NCBI GenBank assembly: GCA_022578965.1
Contig: MU400527.1
Location: 186,001 to 250,000, forward strand
DNA length: 64,000 nucleotides
Direction of reading: 5' to 3'
From: Xylaria sp. FL1777
Taxonomy: Eukaryota; Ascomycota; Sordariomycetes; Xylariales; Xylariaceae
In this document: one piece after another, positions 1-12,600 of the stretch
How positions within the stretch are numbered: the stretch's first letter is position 1
How the letters are laid out: the number at the start of each line of letters is the position of its first letter
Position numbers and translations under genes: made by a program
The notes under the pieces: model-generated
The model's input: only the letters and a program-made list of their open reading frames with translations
What the model was told of the DNA's origin: nothing
Databases searched by the model: none

Positions 1-1083
1 CCGCTTGACACTGATCATTTCTACTTAGGCCATTACAGGCACAGGGTCCCGAGGACAACGTCCCGAGATTCAGAGGTTGACGTCGTCGATCTTCGCCAGA
101 CTGCCTCCGAGCCTTGACCTCTGGCAGTTGAGAAGTTGGGGTACTAATTCCAGATAGGGAAGGACGAAGGCCTGAGCAATGGGCATAGGAGTGGACTGGG
201 AGACTGGCGGCGTATTGATACTTACTGTAATTAAAACTCGAGGCTGATCATCACTTGGCATCAGCCGAACATACTGTAGCATCTGCTAGATCTCTCAACG
301 ATAAGCTCTACGCTAAAGGAATGGTAGTACTTGGCGATGGTTATTGGAGCGCAATCTTCCCCGTTAATGTCTGCTCACCTGCTATGATAAGAGATGTTAA
401 TGCTTCGGATCGACATGTTCCTGGAAACGATTCGCTAAAGCCTGGTGACGACACTGGCTTAACTAGATAATCGGCATGTATTGCTTGCGTGCAGAACTCA
501 CGAACTAGTCGGCCCAGGATGCTCTATCTCCAGTCCTTAGAAACCGTAGCCTTAGTCGATTCAAAAATAGGTTTCTTTACACAACGATACGGCCCCCCCG
601 TGACCGCCTCTAGTGACATTTGATATGGCACTTCTGCTGTAACGTGGAAGACAAGTGTTGAGAGACAATGAGTAAGCGACTAGACGATGGCGACCATTTG
701 CACTTGAGTTGTCCCGTCCTTCAACCCTCGAACCCGACTTGTGGAGTCTCAACGGTTAAAGCCCCTGGCACCAATCCACATCCCTCCGTCCTGTGATTCT
801 ACCATGGGTACTGCTGGAAATGGGAATGATCAGCCGCGATGGAAGATGAATATGTGAACAACTGATATGGAATAGAGAAACATAGCCTCTCAAGAGAAAT
901 TGCTGTTTTATAAAAAGGGCGCTTCTCCCTCCCTATAGAAGCTTTTGCTTTGCTTTATCGCCCTCTCCCATCCCATCCTATCTCGTCCGATACTCAAGGT
1001 CCCCGTTAGCGAAGAGTTTATATTCCTTACTAGTATACCTTAATCCGGAGTCCCCACGACCTCTCAAATTCAGTTCCGTCAAG
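1..1083. other. Upstream intergenic region of the subtilisin gene
   Basis: No convincing gene is visible. Open frames are below 100 codons, lack recognisable motifs and have no fungal splice structure. The last 180 bases hold the TATA-like element and leader of the protease gene. The window edge may cut a neighbouring gene, but nothing in bases 1-250 could be assigned. Confidence 0.5.
909..916 (+). promoter_or_regulatory. TATA-like element of the subtilisin gene
   Basis: TATAAAAA stands 168 bases upstream of the protease start codon at 1084. It is followed by a C/T-rich stretch typical of fungal transcription starts. Role inferred from position and sequence only. Confidence 0.5.
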
Positions 1084-2578
<1,495 letters not shown>

Positions 2579-5500
2579 ATCATTGATCGCTTTATAGACT
2601 CCCTTTTACTCTTTATCCGTGGGATGACGTCATGGAATGTAGTATACGGACGAGGAGAGCTTCTTTCAACGATGACGATGATGGGTGGGATAGATGATAG
2701 ATACCCTGGATTAGACGATGGGATTGTGGAACGGATGCGTATATACAGATGTTATGAAGAGATGTATATAGAGGTGGGACATATTGCATTGGTGTTTCTG
2801 GTTACATTGAGACTAGATTTAGCGAGCATTGTATAGGTAGTTATACGGAATGAAACTTCGACCTCTTAAACAAACACTTTGCTTCATTTTCTCGTGTTTA
2901 TACTCTGACTTTGGCCGACGTACTTTTTGCTACAATTAGACTCTGACTCCGACTCCGTCTATTCGTAATATGCAGAACCGAAGCCAGTAAAACAATAGCA
3001 CAATCGAGTGTAAACGGTATCGTATACGAAAGCGAACGGCAAGATCTGCGGAAGTGGGCTAAATACCCAACCCAAAGATGCTTGGAGCTTGGCGACCTAC
3101 GAACGATATCTGAATTACCTCCCTTTTCTTTTCTCTTTTATCAAACAGGGGCTCTTCATGACCATTAATTCAATAGCCATTCTATGACGAGATAAGATAT
3201 TCGAAAATGAAAGTAGACAACACTCTATGATTCGTTTGAAAATGCACTACCTACTGCGTACGGCATGATGGACAGATAATGCCAAGCGAAGGATTGTCTC
3301 GCGGACCGAGCATGCATCCCTGTAATACCGCAGGGCGAAGCCCGGCCATGAGCTACGGAATCCAGTCCAGCACGTAACCTCCAATCATGTCTCAGCCCTC
3401 GGGCAGGAAATCGCTAGTTGAGCGTGGGGGAGGAAGGGAGGGAGGGAAACGTATTGCACTATGCGATGTTACCCCAAGGCAGACAGAGGGTTCTCTAAGG
3501 GACTAGAAGAACAGAAATGCGCGTGGTAATCCTATGCAGTAGGTAAACGGCTTATTTTGATGTGATGCCTTGGCATGTTGGACAAAATAGCTGGCTTCTC
3601 CAATGGTACTTAAATCCGATCACTACGGTGAATATCCTGCAGAGAAGTTTATTTCTAGAGTGGAGGGTTTCGGTCCGCCTGTAGTATATGCCGTGAACAT
3701 GTATGCATTATCATCTTGTCTTGTGATCAGCATGGAATAGCGGCCTAATCGACGGCTTGATTGCGGGGGACCTTTTGACACGCAACATCATCGCAACAAT
3801 ATTTAGCGCTTTTCCGTGCTGTTTTTCCGTTGGTTCGAAGCAGGTAATGGGGTATGATTGACGATGCCGTGTCACACAACCCATCGTACAAAGGCCCCTG
3901 TCAGGCACGCAGATCTCGAGATGGATGTTGACAACACAGAAAAGGCCATTGCACACGGCGGTTCTAATCTATTTTGCGAATCACGCCATCTTAGTTGCCC
4001 ATCGGGCTAACCTAGGTATTTGTTCTGTATCGCATACCGATTACCAGAACATGTAGCTCTTTTCGGACAATTAACATCGAAGTCGACTCTGGGGAGATAC
4101 TACGTGCATCCTTTGTGGGCACAGCTCTCTGATTGCCGATCTCCTCAATCCTGATAACTAGAACAAACTTATGCATACATCGCACGGCTGTATGAAGTAT
4201 AAAGTATCATCTTATTTCCGATTCAAACTGTCACTATGGAGATTTCATCCTGATGGCAGGCATGCCGACTGTCACGAGCGTTTCCTGTTATACAACCCGG
4301 GCGCGCGGGGCGTGGCGTGTCTCATAGGAATGGAACACAATGCCACCTCGCTGTGAGCCTTGTCCGATTACGTACCTCTAGGATAGGTGTGCTATATAAG
4401 GCAAACTTCTAACGGTAGCACTGCGCTCGTGATTTGTTGAGAGTTACCACCAACGATTTTGAGCAGAATGACTTGGCCCGTTCCGTCCCTTACCTTGCTG
4501 ACTGCCGTCGGCTATGGGAGCCAGATAGGCGTCGGAGGTAGCTAGTTGAGAGTCCAACAGTCAAGGATACCGGCTAGGTACTTGCGTGACAACGCCATTT
4601 CTTCATAGCCATGCTGTTTTCGCCGGGCTACTCGGATAGATGGTTGGGTTTCAAAATCTTATCCGTCACTGATCTGTCTCTGATCTCCCGCTACTGAAGA
4701 CACGTCGCATGCAACGGTCAATGAGTAGACTCGACAAATCTTATAGATATGTGTCGCACAGAACGAACTAATGGCTACTTGCAGAAGCACCGAGCGAGTA
4801 CAAGGCTGATTTCTAGCGATGAGCTCTCATATCCCGCCAACACGCACATGAGAGGCGTGCGCCGTGGCGTAGGACTGCTGTTCGCCTTGCCACTTACAGT
4901 TCTAGGCTGGCATGAGCTGCTGGATTAGACACATCTGTTGGCAACCCTCAGCTGATGGTATCGCACCGGGTTCTGAATGTGTAGCGGTCGAACATCTTCG
5001 CCGAAACATATGAGAGGGGAACTGCCTAGAGGAAAGGCTTGGTAGTAAGATTAAGAGCATCACAACAGAAGTACTCATGAATAAAACGCATTCGTAATGG
5101 CAACGAATACCTCTAAATCAATTCGTCTCGCCTCTCGGATGCCATCTTTACTGATCTGGATATCGATGTTAACCTAAGGCAATACCAACCTTCGGCATAC
5201 TTATGCTTTCTGTGCTTCCCTTCGTTACACCGACCTCCGGTAACTGTATAGGCAGGCGACGAGATGCCATGCCGTTTAATGCCCGAGAACATAATTGCCT
5301 GATGTGAAAACTGCCGAACTCGTACGAACAACATGGCTGGTCAGTCAGCCTCTCGCCAACTTCTCACATGGTATTAATCGGCTTCCACCTGATCTCGCCC
5401 AGATTACTTGCTCCTAGATATGCCAGTAGAGTGCAAGATGCTATTATTGGCCAATGCTAAATAATGCAGTCATGCATACATTAACCAAGACACAACTAGT

Positions 5501-7026
5501 GTCTGAGAAAAACAGGAAGTGTTCTAAAACAAGTTACGCGGCCACACTTGATATTGCTTTTTCTTCATAGACATGCAAGCCCACTCCCGACTGATATGCT
5601 TAGAGCCCGTTGAAATTGATAATTGATATGACGGTGAAGCCTAACCCAAGATCTACCTGAGGAATGCAATGTACCATATTCTCCGGGCCTGCCGGAACTA
5701 CCATGTCGTTGTCTGACGATGTCGACAACGAGGTCCACCACAGAGCCGCACTTAACAACGTGGGAATAGCGCTTAGAATTATCCTAGGGTCTGCAAATGA
5801 CACAGAATGATAGTACATGTATGCAGTACCTAGGTATGCATGTACCTCGTCGCCAAAAGGCCACATGTGTGCTGACGAGGGGCAGCTAGCTTGGTCTCGC
5901 CCCAAGCCTGTGGTGAGGGGTTGAAGGTTAGCTCTGGGGCGTCACCTCACTTACGCTAATGCTTTTGTTTTGGCTAATGGTTTTTGTCCTCCTTGATGGC
6001 AGAAGAAGTGTGTCAGCATCTAAGCACGAAGACCAGGGTCTGGATGGTTCACCTTCACTTCCACTGGACGGAGTCCTCGTCTTCCTGTCGGTAAAGAACT
6101 GGGGTTAGTGCCAACGCAGACGCAATACAGAGAGCTACCATGTTCGTGCTCATGATCCTCTGCGCAGTATGTATACATGCATGCATGCATGATTGAGTGA
6201 ATGACGAAGATGGATGTGTCTCTGCAAAGCTGCCCAATAAAAGGGAATAAAAGGGAGAGCTCGCTTACGTACATGGATAGCATTTGAGACCGAGCACCTC
6301 CGCAAAGCCGGGCGCCGGAGTTATCGAGACGCAGGCTTATGCGCACTCTATGTAGTAGGGCGACGCGACGGCAGATCTTTGTAGGCAGCTGTCTGCCTTG
6401 CAGGTTCGCGACCGACAAATGGCGTCTCCTTCACCTTGTGTGTGTTGCTGGACGACGAGGCAACCGATCTTTGGGTTGGTTGCGTGTAAGTCGTCCTACA
6501 TTACCATCGGGCGTTCATTAGCTCCTGGAGCTGGGATTACTCTTGGCATGCTGCTCAGCAGAAGAAATTCATACTGCGTACATGACGAGACTACCTACAG
6601 ATCGAGCCGTTATCAATCCACCCTATATCCGGCTTGGTGAACAGATGCCGACCAATGATGACTCGAATCGGGACTACGCAGTGAAGGAGACACGTTCTGC
6701 TGCGGTTGATCAGATCGACAAGGATGACATGTTTGTAGTCGGACTGACATGTCCGTTGCGGCTCTTTCTTATACCCACACCAGGTTATTTTGATAAGATG
6801 ATGCGTGGCCTCCCTCCCTCCCTCCCTCCCTTTGTGCCACCTAGAGTTGCATCCATCTGTCTGTCTGTCGCCTCACTTTCATACGAAGTAGGTACTCCAG
6901 ACAAAATAGGCAAATATTTTAGGGCTCCATTTCCCACGTGAACATGAGAGCATCTAGAGTCCCATCCTAGATTTAAATTTTTTCACCTTGCCCTTTCGCC
7001 CGGGCTCCATTCATCACTTACATCTC
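2579..7026. other. 4.4-kb gene-free region
   Basis: No open frame above about 130 codons, no recognisable protein motif and no splice-consistent exon chain on either strand. It holds short purine or pyrimidine tracts (GGGAGG runs near 3,430; CCCT repeats near 6,810) and an alternating ATGC run near 6,170-6,190. Base composition is ordinary, so this is not RIP-mutated repeat. I cannot name a function for it. Confidence 0.5.
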
Positions 7027-9069
7027 ATGGTCCAAGAAATCTATCATCTTAACGGGCCTCAACAGGGTCCTGGGCGGCACAACGGTCCTATGCATCGTCC
7101 GCCACAAGGCCCTCCGGGCGGCTTTCCGCAAGGACACCCGCAAGGACACCCGGTTATTCCGCCAGCTCCACCGAGAAACATGATTCCAATTGATCTACGC
7201 GGAGGACCGGCTGTCCAGATACTGGACATCACCCAAGATCTCTTGTCGGAAGCTGATAAGGAAGAAGAGCTCACGGACTACATGGTCTTCCGGTTCGAGA
7301 AGATGCCTGACAAGGACGGATTCGACGATCACGGCCGGCCCAAATGGCCGAGCTGGGAGAAAACCATCCGAACCGAAGACCGGAGCATCTCGAAACAAGT
7401 GGCTTTTAATAAAGTCCGTGAGCTGAATTTAAACACAAGAAGCGTCCTCGACAAGAAAAATTCCTTAACGTCTCCGTTAAAGCGGCAAATTGATATAACC
7501 GTGGAGCAGCTGATGAACCGAGAGCCAGACGTCGCCAACTTCCACTGGATCCTGGCCCAAATCGACCACCAGCTCCGGCCAGTCGAGCCTTACTACCCCG
7601 TTAGCTATACACCCGCTCGGAAACATCGAAGCTCCACCGCCTACCCTTACTTGGCAAAGAGGAAATCCCATTCGAGTAGCAGTAGCCACCACAGCAAGAA
7701 GAAAAAGAAGGCCTATGAGAGGATAGCCCTCACGGCTTATTTCAAGCGAGTTCCACGTCCAGGTGTCAACATTGACCGACTCTGGAGAGAAAAGAGGAGA
7801 GGGTTAGATGGAATGTATCAAGCCAATCTAGGGGCGATGAATAATGTCTTCCCTCAGATGCACCCCAACCAAGCTCAATTCCCAGGGCCACAACAACAAC
7901 AACATCATCATCAACAACAGCACCAGCACCAGCAGCACCAGGGCCAGCACCAGGGCCAGCCACCAATGCGGATGCCGAACGGGAACGCACAAGGCCCTCA
8001 TCCAGGACACCAGAACAGACCAATGAACCGCGACCCCCGCCAGCAAAACGGCGGCCAGGGACAACGCGGTCAGAACATGGGAAGACGCAACAGCGACTCG
8101 GAAAGCGATTCCGACGAGGGCTCGTCATCAGGGGGATCACGCCGCGGCTCACAAACGCCACCATCGTCAGTATCAGACCATCGCGGCCGGGGACCACACC
8201 ACCGCCCCCAACACAAAGACCGCCACCCCCCTCCTCCTCCTCCTCATCATCATCACCCCCATCAAGCCGGCGGACTCCCAAACCATCTCCGCCCACACAC
8301 GCCCAGGAACGAGCGCCCGGTGAACCTGCCCAGGCCGAGGCCGAACAGCAGCCCCCTCTTCCCGCGCACATCGCTGTCGCCGCGCCGCTCTCCGCACGGT
8401 CCCGCGCCCGCGCCCGCACCCCCATACCCGGTGTCGCACGACGGCGACGGCGGCGGCGGGGGTTCGGTGGCGAGCCACATCGAGCGGATCCGCGAAGACG
8501 CGTACCGGCGCGGACGGCTCGCAGAGCGCACAGACGCGCGACTAGCAGAGGAGCTAGCCTTCACAAAGGCAGCAGCACAAGGCCGACCGCGTCCACGCAT
8601 CGTGCAGGAGCGGTCCCCGCTAGGCGGCCGGCGGGGCTCGCGCCTGTACAGGACGACTCGCGGGGGCGATGTAGACGAGGGGATGATGCCGCGGTATTTC
8701 GCGCGGCTGTCGCTCTCGGACGACGGCGAGGACAGGGACAGGGATAGGGGCAGATATAGAGATAGGGATAGGGATAGGGATGTGGATGAGTACGACGAGG
8801 AAGAAGACGAGGACGTCCGTCGCGAGTACGAGCGTCGCGTGCAGCAGGGGTCCATCCTCGAGGAGGACGCCTGGGATCTGTACCCGCCGTCGCCGACGAC
8901 GTCGTCGTCGTACACGTATTATTCCGCCGCCGACGGCGGCATGCGCGGTCACGGTCTCGGTCACGGTCGTGGCCGCGGCAGACGCGCGCCGCAGATCATT
9001 GAGATCCCTGAGCGGCGCCATCCCCTGAGTAGTCCGCGCCTAAGGCGGAGGCCGTCGTATCATCATTGA
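7027..9069 (+). CDS. Unrecognised low-complexity protein (His/Pro/Gln- and Arg/Asp-rich)
   Basis: A single-exon frame of 680 residues from the first in-frame ATG at 7027; the frame stays open upstream to 6988 but has no ATG there. Residues about 10-55 are Gly/Pro/Gln/His-rich. Residues about 65-190 look globular, with ILDITQDLLSEADKEEELTD, YMVFRFEKMP and a WEKTIRTED segment. A basic Ser/His/Lys run (SSSSSHHSKKKKK) follows. From about residue 275 the chain is predicted disordered: Gln/His repeats, poly-Pro/His, an acidic Arg/Asp repeat near residues 575-600, and an Arg-rich tail. No signal peptide or membrane segment is seen. I do not recognise the family. The basic and low-complexity composition would suit a nuclear or RNA-associated protein, but that is only inference. 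An unseen upstream exon is possible. Confidence 0.7.
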   Translation: MVQEIYHLNGPQQGPGRHNGPMHRPPQGPPGGFPQGHPQGHPVIPPAPPRNMIPIDLRGGPAVQILDITQDLLSEADKEEELTDYMVFRFEKMPDKDGFDDHGRPKWPSWEKTIRTEDRSISKQVAFNKVRELNLNTRSVLDKKNSLTSPLKRQIDITVEQLMNREPDVANFHWILAQIDHQLRPVEPYYPVSYTPARKHRSSTAYPYLAKRKSHSSSSSHHSKKKKKAYERIALTAYFKRVPRPGVNIDRLWREKRRGLDGMYQANLGAMNNVFPQMHPNQAQFPGPQQQQHHHQQQHQHQQHQGQHQGQPPMRMPNGNAQGPHPGHQNRPMNRDPRQQNGGQGQRGQNMGRRNSDSESDSDEGSSSGGSRRGSQTPPSSVSDHRGRGPHHRPQHKDRHPPPPPPHHHHPHQAGGLPNHLRPHTPRNERPVNLPRPRPNSSPLFPRTSLSPRRSPHGPAPAPAPPYPVSHDGDGGGGGSVASHIERIREDAYRRGRLAERTDARLAEELAFTKAAAQGRPRPRIVQERSPLGGRRGSRLYRTTRGGDVDEGMMPRYFARLSLSDDGEDRDRDRGRYRDRDRDRDVDEYDEEEDEDVRREYERRVQQGSILEEDAWDLYPPSPTTSSSYTYYSAADGGMRGHGLGHGRGRGRRAPQIIEIPERRHPLSSPRLRRRPSYHH

Positions 9070-9683
9070 GTAAATGGAGCGCCATTGGGCTGTTGGTTCA
9101 CTTTTTAATTTCTTGTTTGTTGGTCTTATTGTATGTAGTATTACTACTTTAGTACTTTTCATTGAATTGTTGTTGGTGGCGCTGGATGGCAGGGTGCCAA
9201 AATTTGTGACACGATGGTGTTAGTAAGGGGTAAACCAAATTATCTATACCCACTTTGAGGGTATAACAATGGATAGCGAGAATGATTGCGAATGGTTATC
9301 TAGCGGTCTCGAGTTAGGAATGGAACCTCATAATTGCTGGCTGGCTTGTTTAAGGTTACTAGCGATAGCGATAGTCAATAATTGACAGTTTCTTGATTTG
9401 ACGTGTTGCACCCTCGAATTACACAGAAGGCTCATTGGAAAAATACCTCACGTAAAATCACATTTCACTACCTTACGATCAGATGTATAGAGAAAGCAGC
9501 GTAATTTATCCGCTACTTGTACTCGGAATGCATTGCTTTTAGGGGGGCTTCCCCCTTTATAATTACAATATACACAATACAAGAGGATCCTCATATAGCA
9601 TCCCTAGGTGACCTTGGAATGCGCGATTTTGTACTATAGGCTTCCTCTTGAAGCCCATTAATGTGATGTCTATACGGTGCATC
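9070..9683. other. Intergenic region between converging genes
   Basis: The 3' ends of the low-complexity gene (+) and MOT1 (-) face each other here. The stretch is AT-leaning with no coding signal and presumably carries both 3' untranslated regions. No clear terminator structure is visible. Confidence 0.5.
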
Positions 9684-12600
9684 TTATTGCATCGTCTTGA
9701 GGAAGCCATCGAGGTCAAAACTCTCCTCATATTGACGGTTATCCCACAATTCCCCTAGGTCATCTGCCCAGGCCTTCTTGCCAGGTGCTCGGACATCTCC
9801 GGTCTCAACATCTACCATGTCTTCTTCACGGCCTTCGATATTGTCCTTTGCTTTGTCGGAGATAAGATTCGGACCTGAATCACCGCCAAAGTTGAATAGA
9901 TCAAGGATTTGATCTGTGTCCATTGTTCCCTAAATTAGAAGTTAATACATATATCCTAGAAATAGGAGGCCCATAAAGAAAATTCGCGGCGGATTATGGA
10001 AATTGCGTATGCTTACCAGACCAGCGTTCTGTTGATTCACGACAGTAGAAGCGACATCAATTTTGAAGGCTTGTAGACTATAATGGGGTTAGTCATATAA
10101 TTGAAAGAGCGTAAAACGGTCGCCTACCTCAGAATTTTCTCTTCCAACGTGCCTCTTGTGATCAAGCGGTAAACATTGACAACTTTTTTCTGTCCGATAC
10201 GATGAGCACGGTCCATTGCTTGGAGGTCACGTTGCGGGTTCCAATCGTGCTCAACAAATATCACGGTGTCTGCTCCAGTTAGGTTGAGACCCAGACCACC
10301 AACACTAGTAGTCAAGAGCAGACAGTCATAAGAAGGATCTTTGTTGAAGGTGTTGACAATATCTTGTCGCTTGTTCGCCTCAACTGATCCATCGAGGCGT
10401 AGATATGAGACCGAAGGGAGCATGCGTTTTAGAACCGTATTCTGGACCATGTCTAGCATTTCCTTCATCTGACAGAAAATTAAGGCACGATGCGGCTTGA
10501 TAGGTTGATAGAGAGGATCATTCGAGTCTGCACCTTCGACACCTATGCCACAGTCGACCAACAGGTCTTTGAGAGCCGTGAGTTTAGGAGCATGGATAGG
10601 ATCCTCTATACTAGTTCCAGATTTTGCAAGCAATCGTTGGGTGTCTTCGTATAGTTTATTGCTTGGCGTCATGACAAGTGCAGGTGAGTTGCATAGTTTC
10701 CGCATATATTGTAGAGCTTGGAAGATGTGCTGCTTGGCTTCTTTGTCATCACGACCAGCTTCTTCAGTGAGCTTTTTGCTCTGCCTTTTTGTGAAGTCTT
10801 CGAAGAGCTTTCGTTGTAGGTCACTCAGATCACAGTAATAGTTCTGTAGGATTTTGGGTGGTAGATCGTCTAATACTTCTTCCTTCAGTCGTCGAAGCAA
10901 GAAGGGAAGGACCTGCTTGTGTAAAGCCTCGATGGCCAGCGCGCCAGCTTCTTGCTCTTTAGATGAAGCTTTACTGAAGCGACTCGCGGCAATAGGCTTG
11001 GCAAACCGATCTAAGAAAACCTTCTCAGCACCTAAGAACCCCGGCATTAGAAAGTCAAAGAGAGACCATAATTCTAATACGTTGTTCTGTATGGGTGTGC
11101 CGGTCAGGATTAATCGATGATTACTCGCTAGCTTTTTGACGGCAAGGCTGATCTTTGCTTTCGGGTTTTTGATTAAATGGCCCTCGTCAAGAACGATGTA
11201 ATTCCAATTCTGTTTCTCGAGAAAATCCGTATCATTCCGGCACACCTCGTATGAGGTCACAACGATGTCGGTTGTTGAGAACTGGGATGCCCTCGCGCGT
11301 CTTTCTGCCGGTGGTCCAACGAAAGCAGTGACAGTGAGGAAGGGAGCGAAGGTCTTGATCTCCTGTTGCCAATGCCCAGAAAGAGTTGGTGGGCAGACAA
11401 TAAGGGAGGGAAGTTTTCGTACTTCTGGGGCACCCGTTTTCTTAAATTCCTCAGCCCTATAATAGTGGTCACTAGCAACAATGCATAATGTCTGAAGCGT
11501 TTTGCCAAGACCCATGTCGTCACAGAGGATACCGTGTAAGTTGTACTTATTGAGGAAATGAAGCCAATTGACTCCATCTTGCTGGTAAGAACGTAACTCA
11601 GCATTGATAGCAACCGGGATCTTAAATGGTTCTACTTTCTTAGGATCAAGTAGCTGCGCAATAAACGTGCGCTCTCTGTCTCGTCCTCTCAGTAACTCCT
11701 CGGACAAGCCAGGAGGATCTGGGATGCCGGCTTCAAGAGGGACTAGTTTGACAAGCGTGGCAAAAGATGTGGTCGCGATCAGCCTGATATCGTTGTCGGA
11801 GTCACTCATTCGGCCTAGAACGGGGACGATGAGAAAGATCACATAGGGTAAAATACCATCCCCCATAACAGCTATGAGATGATATATTGCTTCGATAGCA
11901 CCTTGACGGAAACTTAAATCCACCGGGTTGTTGATAGATGGTAATACCTGCTTGACCAGGGCTGTCATGCCCTCAACGGTCATTACGCTGCAGATGGTTG
12001 CTAGGCATTTAGCAGCCATATACCGGAATACGGATAGCTCAGAGTGTAGTGCTTTGATCACAAGAGGAACCTGTTGCATCACGAATGGATGAAGGGACTC
12101 GTGTAGAGTAGGGGTCATCGTTCGGATGACCGACATTGCATCAACCACTTCCTGGCCAAACGGATTTTCGGGGTCTCTTACTTGAGGGGGAAGTTCGGCA
12201 GAGAAAGCCTGAGACAGAGGGGCTTCCATGAATGTCTGCAGGCTCGGCACTATCGTAAACAGCCCGGCACCGAAGGTTCGGGAAAGTATCTCAAGAGCCT
12301 CTTTTGCGCCCCGCCGTGTAATACGAGCGCCTTTAGCTTCACGCGCAAATTTGGCTGCATCCGCGCCATAATCAACTCTGTCTTCTTCTTTCAACATTGA
12401 CAGAATCACAGCCGTTTTCGCAGCATGGACAGGAAATTCAGGTGTCTCGGCAACTTCGACACATGAAAACTTAACCAGGTTTGAGACCACTTTATCAGCC
12501 GGCCCTCTGCGACCTTTCTCCGTAAAGAGTTGGACCAAACGGGCTATTGTTTCGGCAGAGCGAGTCTGGAGTTGTTGGTTCTCTTCAAGCTTGATGCTAT

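Noticed and set aside
5600..5905. 101-codon minus-strand frame in the gene-free region
   Set aside because: No recognisable domain, no splice partners and no promoter signal; compatible with chance.
6988..7026. Upstream extension of the low-complexity protein
   Set aside because: The frame is open but starts with TTG. The first ATG is at 7027.
7766..8915. Long minus-strand frames opposite the low-complexity gene
   Set aside because: Shadow frames of a repetitive coding sequence, with no motif or splice logic.
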